From positions 434,001 through 498,000 of the forward strand of contig SRSI01000079.1 in the NCBI GenBank assembly GCA_005656395.1: 64,000 nucleotides of DNA, written 5' to 3'. The stretch comes from Strongyloides papillosus. Taxonomy: Eukaryota; Nematoda; Chromadorea; Rhabditida; Strongyloididae. Each line of letters starts with the position of its first letter. Position 1 is the first letter of the stretch. A model generated the notes under the pieces. That model did not search any database. It was given only the letters and a program-made list of their open reading frames with translations, and had not been told where the DNA came from. A program made the position numbers and the translations under genes. Positions 11,625-23,900 of the stretch are shown piece by piece.

Positions 11625-12833
11625 CTTAAATAATATACATTATACATGTATGTATAGTTAAAATTAGATGAATATAAGGTAACTTTGTCATGTTTAAAAA
11701 TATGATGGAAAATATAAAATTTTTATTTTTTATATAATATATTATGCGATGTTTATTTGAATATTGTTTTCATAAAATTCATATTTTTGCTCATATTTGA
11801 AAAAAGGATTTTGTGATGAACACTATATAAAAAGCAGAAATTCAAAAAACATGCATTTTTGAAATATGAATATTATAAAATATAAATATGAATAAAAAGA
11901 AATTATCAATTATGAATTTTAAAAGAAGAAATTTTAAATATTTTTTTGAATTTTAAATATTGAAAAGTCTATAAATTGTATAATTTTTTGATAAAAATCA
12001 GTCTTAGTGCTGGTGTTAGCACTAGTATACTCGAATAATTATAGAGTTTAATAATAATAAAATGTGTTAATTTATTCTCTTGTGTTACTTTATTATTGGT
12101 TTTTATTTTACAATATTTATTAATTAGACATAATGAATATTTATATTAATATTTTACTATTATATTTCGAAGTATTCTTTATTTTAAAAATATTTAATAA
12201 ACAAGTTTGAATTTTACCGATTTTGTTTAACCTTTTAACCCATGAAATTTTGAATTTTTTTGTTTTAAAAGATTTTTTAAATGACTGTTTTTTTATTCTA
12301 GAAAATTTATGAAAAATCTAAATTTAAATGTTATTTTAAACAAACAATGGAGAATGTTTTAAAATAAGGAGTTTTTCTTAAAAGCTAGTGTTATGTGACA
12401 ATAATATGATTATTTTTTTATCCTTCTTAATTAAAAGTGAACATATCTATCTACTATTGATTAACGTAAATTAATGTTTAGGGAATTTATTAATATAATA
12501 AAACTTATCTTTTGGAAAAAATGTAAAAATAACCGAATTAAAAATTCAGATTGTTGTAATAATGATTTTATGATGACTTCAGAACAGTATATACACTCTA
12601 GGTTTTACCCATATGTCAATTTATATTTTTACGTTAAAAAAACTATCTACTAATTCTAACAGTTTTTTACCTACTTTACATAAATTTTTTGTAAGTCAAT
12701 AAATATCTTCAAAAGGTGTTCTTTAATTTACAATATCTCGGCATATTTCTAAACAATTTATTACTTCATTTAAAATAAATAATCTTAGCGTTTACAAAGA
12801 ATAAAATAATATTGACAATTTCAAGAAGCAATA
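11625..12833. other. Intergenic; one small hairpin
   Basis: AT-rich with no gene. A perfect 7-bp stem, tagtgct (12005-12011) and agcacta (12018-12024) with loop ggtgtt, is the only local structure noticed. No function is assigned. Confidence 0.45.
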
Positions 12834-13960
12834 TTACCAGTTGTTCGCAAAATCTAACATAGCTTTTTTTGGAATACATTTGTTTATATCTTCATATATT
12901 GGGTTAACATGTTCTATAACTTTATTATCTTCAATATGATGACGAATTTTTGAACATAAAGCACAAAATCCATTGTTTAAATCATTCTCGCTGTCTGGTA
13001 CCACAGTTATATTTTCTTTCCTGTATTCAAAATACTTTAGATATTCTGATGGATTTTTTATAAAATAGTGTAAATAATCAGTCATTTGTTTACTCGTTTT
13101 AAAATCATCAATAGCTATAAACGATGAATTAGGAATATCAACGTCTGTGTAAATTGTTCTATTCAGAACAATAGGAACTGAATCAAAAGTGAACCTTTTC
13201 CAATATTTTTCTGTTATATAATTATTGCATACAGCATTTTCTAAAGCAAAATAAAAATAATAACTATTAATCAAATTTTTTTCACATTAATAATCCAAAA
13301 CAGCACACACCGTTTTAGGGATAGTATTGATATGACAATTACCATAAACATTTACTTTAATATTTTTTTCTAATTTTCTAATAATTAATTCACGAGCTGA
13401 ATTTGACCAACAATTTTATATGTATCCTACAATTTCTTTATATAATTTCTTAGGAATTATTGTATCGTAAGTGTAATTTAAATTTAACCGTTCATGGTTA
13501 CCGTCAATTTTAATCCATTTACTTCTATATTCAAATAAAACATCCGATTTGTTGTTATAAGACATAAACCAATTAAAATAGTTTTTTGGAGAAGATTCAG
13601 GTAAAATGGAAAATGGTGCTTCTTCTGTAAAATATACAAATTTTTGTAAAGGGAAAGCTCTAGTAGGAAGATCACTTTTATTCATATGAAGAAAATGAAA
13701 TACAGGTGCATCAGAGGTTGGAAATAATTTTTTATCTTGTGTAAATTCACAATTTATGGGTTCACATTTATCAAATAATTCTGTCTCGTTTGTGGAATAA
13801 TATCGTGTATACAATAAAATTCTTTTTCTTTCTAATTTTGATGTTAAATTAAATTTGTTAACATATTCTTGAGTAAACACATTATTAGAAATAATATTGT
13901 ACCAAATAATGTTGGAAATATAAGAACATAGTGCAATGCTTTACTTGAATAAGCAAACAT
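12834..13960 (-). pseudogene. GT10 alpha-1,3-fucosyltransferase gene with two nonsense codons and a frameshift
   Basis: The frame 13880-12834 reads as a fucosyltransferase catalytic domain. KFVYFTEEAP and NYFNWFMSYNNKSDV come first, then NCWSNSAREL, and then the family hallmark FALENAVCNNYITEKYW, followed by VPIVLNR and FIAIDDFKTS. Two in-frame TAA codons interrupt it, at 13416-13418 (just before NCWSNSAREL) and 13287-13289 (just before CEKNLINSYY). All flanking sequence stays in one frame. An ATG at 13960 opens a hydrophobic signal anchor (KALHYVLIFPTLFGTILFLI) typical of type II Golgi enzymes, but in a different frame. A shift near 13890 therefore separates anchor and catalytic domain. The intact enzyme would transfer fucose from GDP-fucose to GlcNAc-containing glycans. 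The clean remainder of the frame implies recent loss. Confidence 0.75.
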
Positions 13961-15847
13961 TTTATTATTGGTGACTAATCGTAAAAGAAACAAGATTAGT
14001 TTAATAACATAATGATTTCAACTATATAATTCAACATATTTATATTCTTTTATAGTTTCTAATATTCAAATTTTTATAGGAATATTAACATTTTATAATT
14101 AAAATTAATTTACTATGAATAGACTATATATTAATTAAGATAAATTTGAAATAAAAATTTGACAATTCTTCAAAAGATGCAAAAACATTCCCTACCACTT
14201 AAAAAATTTAATTTTATTCGAATTTTAAAAATATCAAGTGGTAAAAAAATGACGTAATAGCACAAAATATTAGGTTGGCACGTAAATTTAACCATTTTTT
14301 AAATATATTTGTTTGCCATCTTTAATTTATCTAACCCTTTTTAAATTTTAATATTTTTCTACGAAATTATCCTCATCTAAGAGTATAACTTGATTTTAAA
14401 ATACATTTTAAAGCACATTACTTGAAGTCAATTTCGTTTAATGTTGTTAAGTTTAAACAAAAATCATTATTTTAAACAATCTACTACCGACAATGAATTT
14501 AGAAATTTAAAAATTTTATAACAATAAGAACCAAAAACAGTAATTATTTAACTACACAAAGGATTAATAATCAAAACATTATTTTTGTATTTGCTTCTAT
14601 TTTATATTAAAATATTTAAATGTTTTTTCTTACTATGAACAAAAATGTATAGTGTTTTATAACTCATCATACGTTTGATTTCATAACATAATCTTAAAAG
14701 AAGTTATAGATGAAAGTTGGGCTATCATATGAATATAACTATATAAAAATATAGATTATATAAGGTCAGCCTAATGAAACATATTTAAAAAGATACAGTA
14801 ATATGTTAATAAATGTTATTTATTAAAGCATTTATAATTAAAAATAATAAATTCTGATTAAATGTTTTAAAATGTATTGTAAAAGGAACTTAAGCTTGAA
14901 AATAAAAATAATGTCACACAAAAATAGCGAATTATTTTAATAATCTTTTAATTATAGCTTTAATTTTTATATGCGAAATATTTGAATTTTATAAATTAGA
15001 ACAAAATCTACTTCATTTTAGATTGATCTGTGTTTTATTGTATTTAGGCATACAGTAAAAGCTTTAAATCAGTTAGAAGATGGATAAATGTTTTTATAAA
15101 AACTATAAGATAATGAAAAATGTACTGTTTTATTCTATAAAGAACAATTAATAATTCCAAAATCAATTTTTTTTAACATTTTTAACCTTTCAATCAACAG
15201 GTGTATTGATATATTTGTTTTTAATAATTTAAATCATAGTGGTATTAATAAAAGTGTCAAAAAGGTTTGTAAAATGATTAAGAATACTTAAAATAAAGAA
15301 TGATAAATCAAGCATTGTATTAATATATTACGAAAATTAAAGAGATTTTCAAGACCTATTTATATGCTTTGCTTTATCAATAAATTCTTAGTTGTTATAA
15401 TTGGGTATTCATCATTGATAGTGATTTTTTGTGAGGATTTTCAAAGTTTTACAGAAGAATAACCATATAATGATGAAAAAATATTAATTTTAAAAAATTA
15501 TTAAAATTTTTAATAAGGTAATAATTTTCTATTATTCTATTATCTATTATGTTCAATATCAGATTCTTTTGGTATGATTTGTAATAGAATTTATATCAAA
15601 ATATTCTTGACATTTTTAACTAAAAGAATCTTAACTAGTCACAAATTTAAAAATAATATCTAACTTTTTGAATGAAAATTCGGAATAAATGTTTTATTGA
15701 AAATTTCATTAAAATTATCATATTAACAAAATTTGAAATTTTTGTTACTTTAATAGTCAAATTTTTACCATTGTAGAAATTATTTAAAATTTGGAATTCT
15801 AAATGAAATATAGATATATTTATCATCTCCAAGGCTGAAAATCAAAA
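13961..15847. other. Intergenic; possible mariner-type end
   Basis: AT-rich without a gene. At 14270-14296 the sequence begins ttaggttggcacgtaaattt, which resembles mariner terminal repeats. A weaker inverse match (gtcagcctaat) lies near 14766-14777. No transposase reading frame is seen between them. The rest shows nothing. Confidence 0.4.
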
Positions 15848-17943
15848 ATGTCTACTGAATCATCAATCAGCCATGAGGATAATACAAATACTGAGGATGA
15901 AGTTAACAGAAGCATGAGTTAGTCCACTTTGTTTAATTAAATAAAAACCTTTTCATCATTTCAGGGTTAACTAAAAAGGAATGTGTTTTCGTTGGACGTG
16001 CTAGTGTAGTATTTGCAATAACGTTGGTGGTTCTATATATATATTTTAATCCAGATATAGACCTGTCTTGGTTAGGACCGCTTATTTATAGTTTTTATGG
16101 TTTGATAGAACACAATTGTGATAAGATAGTTGATGCTAAGTATAGAATTAAAAATAATGATTTATCTTGTGATTTTAATGAGTGTAAACCATGGCCAAAG
16201 GATTATATACTTTGGTTTAATAGAAAAAAAAAATCTCCACCATGCAAACCTGTTAACAAGAATTTGTACTACTATATTAAAGATGACATGATATTCGTGA
16301 GAGATGAGGTGAAATCCAAAATTAACTGTAATTATACATGTTATTCTAAAAGAAATTACGAAAAACTTGATATTGCAAAAAATGTAACAATTAATGGTAA
16401 AGCTATTTTGGAGTGTGATGTTCCATGGGTTAAATGTTATAACGAAGAAAATGAAAAAGTTTATGAAAATATAGAATTAGTATTAAAAAAATTGAATGAA
16501 ACATTTGAGGAAAGAAGAGATTTCTTAAAACCAGGATATTCACTGCCAAATGATGTAAAAAAATACAGTTTTCATGTCATAGTAATTGATTCATTATCAT
16601 ATTACAATGCATTAAGAGCACTTAACAAAACGAGAAGTGTACTATTAAAACACGGTGGTATAGAAATGAAGTATTTAAATATTCAAGGTGAAAACAGCAT
16701 GCCAAATGCTTATGGTTTTCTTTTGAATAAATTCAAAGACAATGTTGAAGATAATTCTTTTGGTAGACCAACAAAAATAAATGATTGGGGTTTAGAAGAT
16801 CCATGTTATGTTCCATTAGACAATACAACATTCATATTTGATTACTACAAGAAAATGGGTTATTTAACTTTGTATGCTGATGATTTCTTCCTTGAAACAT
16901 TTGAGTGGCCTGATTGTGTTGGCTTCACCACCGAATACACTCATCATTCCACCAGAGTTCGTCAGCTTTTTAATAGTAATGATACCAAAAAAATAATTCG
17001 GGGTGACTTCAAGAATAAATGTTACTTGTTCGGTCAGGATCTTTTTAAATATCATGAAGATTTCCTTCAAAGGTATTCAAATCAACCTACAGCATCGTTG
17101 ACTTGGCAGACTAATTTGGTACATAGTGATATAGATAACATTTTTGAACAGGATGAATATTTATCAGAATACTTTGAAAGGAATTCTAAATATTACAAAG
17201 ATTCATTTTTAATTATTATGGCAGACCATGGTTTTCGATTAGGTCGATTTATGAATACAGAGATTGGAAGATATGAATATTTAAATCCATACCTTCTTAT
17301 CAAACCTCCAGCTGACTTGTTAGAGAATGAAGAATTAATTGGTAATCTTAAAGCAAACTCAATAAAGCATATCTCACACTTAGATTTATATGCTACCTTT
17401 CTTGATATTCTAACTGAAGGTCCTAAAAATAATTTTACAAACCTTAAACCATATGATTTATCTAATGTTGTAAATGATAAAATTAAGGGATTGAGTTTAT
17501 TACGTCCATTACCTGATGAGAATCGTTCCTGTTACGATATGAATATCCCTTCTAGATATTGTTTATGCCAACCAAAATATACAAAATTGGTTAGAAGACA
17601 ATCTACAGAAATTTTTAGAAAATTAGAAGAAGTTTTTATCAAAGATATAAACAAACAACTTGAACACGACAATTTAAAAGAGATTTGCTCTCAGTTAACA
17701 CTCCAAAATGATGTGAAAGATTATTTTGTAGTACAAAGCAGTGAAGGAAAAAACACAATGTTGTATGAAGTTAACGCCATAACGAAGCCAGGGCAAGGAT
17801 CATTCAGAGCATATTATAATCAAAATTTTACCTTACTAGATGATATAATAAGGACAAACATGTATAAAGGTCAAGCAGATGTGTGCGGTAAACCTTCCAA
17901 ATATACCAAATTTTGCTACTGTAAAATCTTGCTTAAGAACTGA
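15848..17943 (+). CDS. DUF229 family protein, type II membrane, alkaline-phosphatase-like fold
   Basis: Two exons, 15848-15917 and 15965-17943, are separated by a 47-bp GT-AG intron and encode 682 aa. The ATG at 15848 gives an acidic Ser/Thr-rich cytosolic head. The join makes an Arg codon and leads into a single membrane anchor (RASVVFAITLVVLYIYF). The luminal part matches DUF229, a family expanded in nematodes and related to sulfatase/alkaline-phosphatase hydrolases. It has VIVIDSLSYYNA in the position of the first metal-binding loop, a GENSMPNAYGFLLNK segment, LTLYADDFF, and IIMADHGFRLGRF with the expected Asp-His pair. Several cysteines suggest disulfides. Substrates of this family are not established. 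It lies between a dead fucosyltransferase and a DUF273 gene, so a role in glycan or surface chemistry is inference. The frame is intact. Confidence 0.85.
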
Positions 17944-19148
17944 TTTCAAAATGTAATTTAGTAAACGAAAAAAACTTTTTTAATGTTGTTAAAATAATTG
18001 TATCATATTATATTGTCATCCATACGAGTTTGTAAATTCTTAGTTTAGAAAAACAGTAGAAATTATCTCTAGATATATTGTAATGGTATGAAAGATAAAT
18101 TTAAATTTCTTAAACTTTATTTATAGTTACTTTATTTTATACGATTTATCATAACACTACTTTTTTAATTTTTATATATGAGAAGATTTTATGAACATAA
18201 CAAGATAATACTTCACATCTTTTTAATTATAAATGCATTTAAAAATCATATTTCATATAGATAAATAAATTATTTGAGCATTTTAACTATCAAATAGTGA
18301 GTAAAAAAATGATCCTAACATTACAATTATTAAAATTGTAGTTAGCTCATAAATTCCTAGAAGTTTAACATTTTTTTTATGTTTTTTTTCAATCGCAGGC
18401 TTCATATACTATGATTGACATATGTACCGAAGATAGACTATATTGAACAAGTTTAAAGCTTATAAAATATGTCCGGATTTTCATTTTTAGGATTTCATGA
18501 AATCCATGAGCATTTTAATTTCTTGAAAACAACCTCGAGAAGTCTAAAAAAAAATTATATATGTCTATTTTAATTCATACAGCCCATGGTTGAATAATTT
18601 TAAAAAATATTGTGGACAACAATTCTCAAAATTGGTACATAAAATTTGGATCTCAAACATATCCCATTGAATTTGCCTCATTGGATTACATATATCGAGA
18701 ATTTATTATCCCCGTGAAATATATACTTCTTGAAATGGAAATACCGATTTTTAGAATTAAAAATATCTAAGGATGAATTTTGTTATATTTATACTCGGAC
18801 ACGTTTGTCCATTGTAGACATTAGGATAATGATAATTGTTGAGAATATTTCAATAGTTTATCAAATACAATTTGATAATCTTGATAACAAGTTTAAAATA
18901 AAATTTAAACAGATAATTGTCGATATATTCACTTATTAATATTGAGTAAAATAAAGTTTTATCTATGGTTGAGGTTAGATCTTCATGTATATACATTCAA
19001 GATTATTGTTACGAATAGATTTAAATTATGAAAAAATTTTTATTATAGAAAATTTAAATATTGTTATGAAAATTTTTATTATATTTATTATTATATAATT
19101 GTTTAAATTTTATGGAATTTCGAGCTATTTAATAAAGACATCCCAACT
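17944..19148. other. Intergenic
   Basis: AT-rich spacer between the DUF229 and DUF273 genes. A perfect 16-bp palindrome, ggatttcatgaaatcc, lies at 18490-18505. Nothing else was recognised. Confidence 0.5.
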
Positions 19149-20288
19149 ATGGCTTTGTTTGCTCGTCGTTTCTCGACATCCTTCTTAATTTTGTTATCAT
19201 TTTTTATATTATATCAAATAATGGTTACTGCTTCTAAGGATATACATTTCTACAATTTCAGAAATGTTAATACAACTACTGACAACTCAATAAAGGATAC
19301 ATTACAACCACATCAAATCGCTATTGTTACAGTAATTGATGGTGCCGTTGAATACATGTATAAACAAGCAATAGAAACCGTAAAATGTTATTCTTGGCAT
19401 CATAATTATACTCTTGCAATATTAAATACGCAAGAACTTCCGGAATTTACTTATAACTGCAATCAGCCAGAATTTTTTTTCCGAAGACATTGTATAGTTG
19501 CTAACTATGCACAAAGGTATAAAAATGAAATAAAGTACATAATAATTATTGATGCTGATATTATGGTAGTTAACCCAGTACATAGAATAGAAAATTACCT
19601 TCCAAAAGGTGAAGAAGATATTCTATTTTCTGATAGAATTTATAATCATGAAATAATGGCAGGAAGTTTTATAATAAAAAATACGCTGTACACAAGAAGT
19701 TTCTTAAAATTCTTTGCTGATTATCAATACAAAAAACCTATAGGTAATACTTTTGGAGATAATGCTGCTCTTCATCCAGTTTTTGCTGAATTCATTGGAA
19801 TTGTAGAGCATCGTAACAAATATTTGCGATGCATGGAAATATACAGTACTCATAAATCGGGAATGGAGCCGTATATGTTATTTGTCTCGTGTATGAGATA
19901 TATTTTTAAATTAATAGATGAAACTCCAAATGATATTAATTATCATACATATGAAGGAGGAAAAATAAAAATTGTTAGAAAATTATCTAAAAAGAGGTGG
20001 TCACGAGATTCATGGCTTACTGATTATAAATTTTGTGATGATGAGTTATTCCATCATGATTTCAAAGAAAAAGAAATTGAACTTCGTAAAATATTTTTAA
20101 AAAAAAAATTTTTATCAGATGAAAAAATATGTAAAAGTTCCGATTTTTTAAAACTTTGGGATTATGAAGAGTCTTTTAGGATGGATTGTAAAGCTATAGA
20201 TGAGAAAGTTAAAGTTGAGGTTGATCGTGTTCACGATAAATATATGAAATATATTGAAGAAAGTAATGTAACGAAAATAGAAGGTTAA
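19149..20288 (+). CDS. DUF273 family glycosyltransferase-like protein
   Basis: A single-exon 379-aa protein. The ATG at 19149 opens a hydrophobic signal or anchor segment (SFLILLSFFILYQIMV). The core is the nematode DUF273 fold: HQIAIVTVIDG, then YIIIIDADIMVVNP containing a DxD metal and nucleotide-sugar binding motif, then a conserved GDNAALHPVFAEF segment. The family-typical tail SRDSWLTDYKF is followed by a Phe/His-rich stretch and a charged C-terminal end. DUF273 proteins are related to GT34-type galactosyl/mannosyl transferases by their DxD fold. Donor and acceptor are unknown. A type II Golgi location is inferred from the anchor. The frame is intact, unlike the glycosyltransferase genes further left. 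Codon use is AT-rich like its neighbours. Confidence 0.85.
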   Translation: MALFARRFSTSFLILLSFFILYQIMVTASKDIHFYNFRNVNTTTDNSIKDTLQPHQIAIVTVIDGAVEYMYKQAIETVKCYSWHHNYTLAILNTQELPEFTYNCNQPEFFFRRHCIVANYAQRYKNEIKYIIIIDADIMVVNPVHRIENYLPKGEEDILFSDRIYNHEIMAGSFIIKNTLYTRSFLKFFADYQYKKPIGNTFGDNAALHPVFAEFIGIVEHRNKYLRCMEIYSTHKSGMEPYMLFVSCMRYIFKLIDETPNDINYHTYEGGKIKIVRKLSKKRWSRDSWLTDYKFCDDELFHHDFKEKEIELRKIFLKKKFLSDEKICKSSDFLKLWDYEESFRMDCKAIDEKVKVEVDRVHDKYMKYIEESNVTKIEG

Positions 20289-20697
20289 ATGATAAAAGTA
20301 TCCAAGAATTTATATAGATAATTAAGCATTAATTTCATTTCATTTGCTTATTATTGTCTATTTTTAAAGTTAATAAAAATTTAATTAATTATATTAATGC
20401 ATAATGTATAGAGCTTTTACTTTTTTAATTATTTTCTAAAACTTCTAGTCATTAATTATTTATAATTAGTATGTTGCAATAAAATTTGACAAAATTTTTA
20501 AAATGCTCTGATAAATGTAAAAACAAGCCGCAGCCTCGCTTCGCTCGTCGCTGCTTGCCCGCAGGGCTGGGCTTTTTTCTATAAGCAGCAACTCGCTGTG
20601 TTCGTCGACATACTTGTGGGAATTTTTTTTTAATGTTAGAATTTAAAAAACTTAAAAATCTTTTGTTTTATAATAACACACATATTAATATTCCAAG
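20289..20697. other. Intergenic with GC-rich repeat, left flank of retrotransposon
   Basis: A short spacer that holds the second GC-rich hairpin repeat (20524-20572). It ends in the CAAG target duplication (20694-20697) of the LTR element. Confidence 0.6.
20524..20572. repeat. GC-rich double-hairpin repeat, copy 2 (inverted)
   Basis: In reverse complement this matches the island at 2581-2624. It has the same gccc-gca-gggc hairpin and the same gagcgaagcgag mirror loop, within a slightly diverged stem (caagccgcagc against gctgcttg). Conservation of GC-rich sequence in an AT-rich genome suggests recent spread or a structural role. Confidence 0.65.
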
Positions 20698-20901
20698 AGT
20701 AAATATTTTATTAATTTATAATGCAACCCCTATAAGTATACAATAATAATTAAGACAAATTAACATGGACTAATACAAAACGATGACTTAACAAAACTTA
20801 AAATGATTAGATTCGTTAACGACCCCTATTTATATAGCTTTAGGAATACATTCTCCCAAATTCTAGAAACATCCAGAACATCGTGAAGGGATACCTTTAC
20901 T
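20698..20901 (-). repeat. 3' LTR of the retrotransposon
   Basis: 204 bp, identical by eye to 25171-25374. On the minus strand it contains a TATA-type box (20827-20836) and an AATAAA signal (20707-20712) near its end. The Gag-Pol stop codon overlaps its first base. Confidence 0.92.
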
Positions 20902-23900
20902 AGCCTTCTTTTCTTTTTTCACCAGGAAGCTCCCCTACGTTCAAATTCATGAGAGCATCTAGGGTTTCTGTGAAGTTATCAACACTGGTTTCCATAACGT
21001 TATCTTGACTATCAATGGGCTCTTCAACTTCATCATCCTCTTCTATACTTGAACAAGAGATATCAGAGAGTTCATTATAGGGTTTCAGATCTGCAACATT
21101 TCTTACTAAGAACTTCCCTCTTGTATTTCCAACCTTTCTCATATGGTATGTATCACCATCCTTCTTACAGATCAAATATGGTCCACTAAAATTAGGTTCC
21201 AATTTCCCTCTTACGTGATTCCTAATAAGTACCTTCTCACCAACATCAAAGTTAACGGTCTTACGTGTAAAATTCTTCCTTTCTACATCTTGGGATCTAA
21301 CTTGATTCGCTCTCTCAGCAGCTACTTTCCACCCTTGCTTCATTGAAGCAACTTGATCAGCTAATACCGGATACTTATCAAACAGAGCTGCACTATTTCT
21401 ATCAATTATAAACGGTCTTTCCTCTTTGTTAAATACAAGATTAAATGGGGTTTCATTTGTAGTCAACTGGTAATGAGTATTATAATAATAAGCAGCTGTC
21501 ATGACCATGGTTTCAAAATCCAACCTGTTCTCCTTCATCTCCTCTCTCATCTTGCCCATAATATCCCACATCGTTCTAAAAGAACGTTCTACAATAGAAT
21601 TCTGTGTCTTAGCATACGGAACATTAACATGTAGCACAATATTCAGATCTTTCAGAAAATTTGTAAATTGCTCAGATATAAAACTTGGATAACTATCACA
21701 TATTATAAGTTCAGGTCTTCCAAAACGCAAAAAGATTCCCTTATTCAATGCCTCAATCAAAGTTTCTGCCGATTGGTCCTTTATTACTTGGGGTACCCAA
21801 AAACGTGTTAAACTGCAAATTGTCTGGAAAATCAAACCATGATTAGGAACAACTCCTACATCAATTGCTATAACTTTAAAAGGTTGCTCCGGCAACTGTG
21901 ATATCTTCAGCAGTGGTAACTCCGGACTCAAATCAGAATAACGTTGACATATTACACAAGATTTAATATGTTCCTTCAGATCTGTCTTACTATTAGGCCA
22001 ATACATCATTAATTTCATCAATTTCCAAGTTTTCTTAAGTCCCATATGACCATGACTATCATGAATAATGTCCAACATAGTTTTTCTCATCTTCTTAGGT
22101 ATAACAGGTACTAATACCTCTCTCTTTTCTTCAGACACATAAATCTTCTTATGCCAAATATCATTTAACTTAATAAACAGATCTGGGTGGTTAGAAATTT
22201 CACCTTGTAACTCATCATCCATAATTTGAAGTTCAGCAAGTCTTTCTTCAAGAGAAACATTATGTTTGATAACTTCTACAGCTTCAGCACTTTCACTTAC
22301 ACTAACAGCATTAACATTTGATTCTAATTTTTCCTCTTTCTTAACTCCATCTCCAGCACCATCAGAACTTTCAATCATCTCCTGACGTGACAAATAATCT
22401 GCAATTCCATTATCCTTAGTATTAATGTACTTAATACTATAATTGAAACTTGAAATCATTGCAATGTATCTCGTGTAATCAGGGTCTACACCATCTCTCA
22501 GAATAGTCAATACAGATCTGTTATCAGTAAAAATAGTAATCTTCGCCATATATAATAGCTCCAAATTAGCCACTAAAGTATAAGCAATAGCTTGCATCTC
22601 CAAGAGGTTTATCGACTTTTGACGTTTTTGGTACTTAAGCTTCTTAGAATAAAATTTTACTGGCGCAAACTTCTCCTCCCTTTTCTGCAATATACATCCC
22701 GATATAGCGTACATACTTGCATCCGTATAAATGTAAAATTCCTGGTCAAATCTTGGTATGAGCAAACTGGTCTCCAACTTCTTAAATACCTCCAGTTTCG
22801 CCTTCTCACAATCCTCGCTCCAACAGAACTCTTTCTTTGTAACATTAGCCATCTCCTGAATTGGACGTACAATACTAGCATAACCTTCAATCGCATCTCT
22901 GAAGAAGTTCAGAGCTCCAAGTAGACTTTTTGTTTCTTTAGGGTTGGTAGGATTTTTTCTATTTTTCAGATCTGTAGTTTGATTTCCTGGCTTTCTTTGA
23001 CCATTGGAAATCTCCCATCCAAGAAAACTAACGGACTTTCTCATCAACTTGCTCTTTTCTTTATTTATCTTAATACCGTGCTTTTGAAAACAAGACATCG
23101 CAGAATCAATCAATCTTTCATGGTAAGTCTTATCATTTTTCGAAAATATCAACAGATCATCAACATATGCAACTGAATTCTTAGGAACACTTTCTAAAAT
23201 TATCTTATCATAGATACGTTGGAAGTTTGGCATGGCATTAATATCTCCAAACGGCATACGTAAAAAGCAGATCGTACCAAGTGGTGTAAATACTCCATAA
23301 TAACCAATATCTTCCTCTGGAATCTTCATACTCCAAAATGCCTTACGGATATCCAACGATGAAAACAACTCAGCTTCACCAAGATAATTCATCAGTTCAT
23401 TCGGTGTCTTCGTAACATACAGATCGGGTTGAGTTATTTCATTCAAAGCACGAAGATCAACTGCAAAACGAATATCATCTTTCTTATGTCTCGATTGTAC
23501 CAATATAAAGTTTGTAACATACGGAGTATCTTTCATAACAACAATATTATTTTCAAGAAGTCTTTTAACATAAGCGACAATAAGAGCTTCCTGAAGAGGT
23601 GAATATCTAAATCGTGGTGGTCTTCGATATGGTTTATTATTCAGAACTTTTCTGGGAATTTCAATATCAATAGTACCAATATCTAAATCATCTTTGGATA
23701 TTACTTTATCAAACTTCGCAAATATTCTGTCCTCTTCATCCTCTAACTTGACAGTCAAACCAGGATACATCTCAACCATGGAGGCTTCTTTCCCTCCCTC
23801 ATTTTTAATGTCAGATCTGTAATCCAAATTAGGATAAAATTTCTTTCCAAAATAGACTCCATTATCTGTATAGGTACAGACAAATTGACTTGTAAAATTC

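Noticed and set aside
13281..13418. Alternative genetic code or stop read-through to explain in-frame TAA codons in the fucosyltransferase
   Set aside because: All intact genes in the window use TAA/TAG/TGA as ordinary stops, and the same gene also has a frameshift, so simple inactivation is the better explanation.
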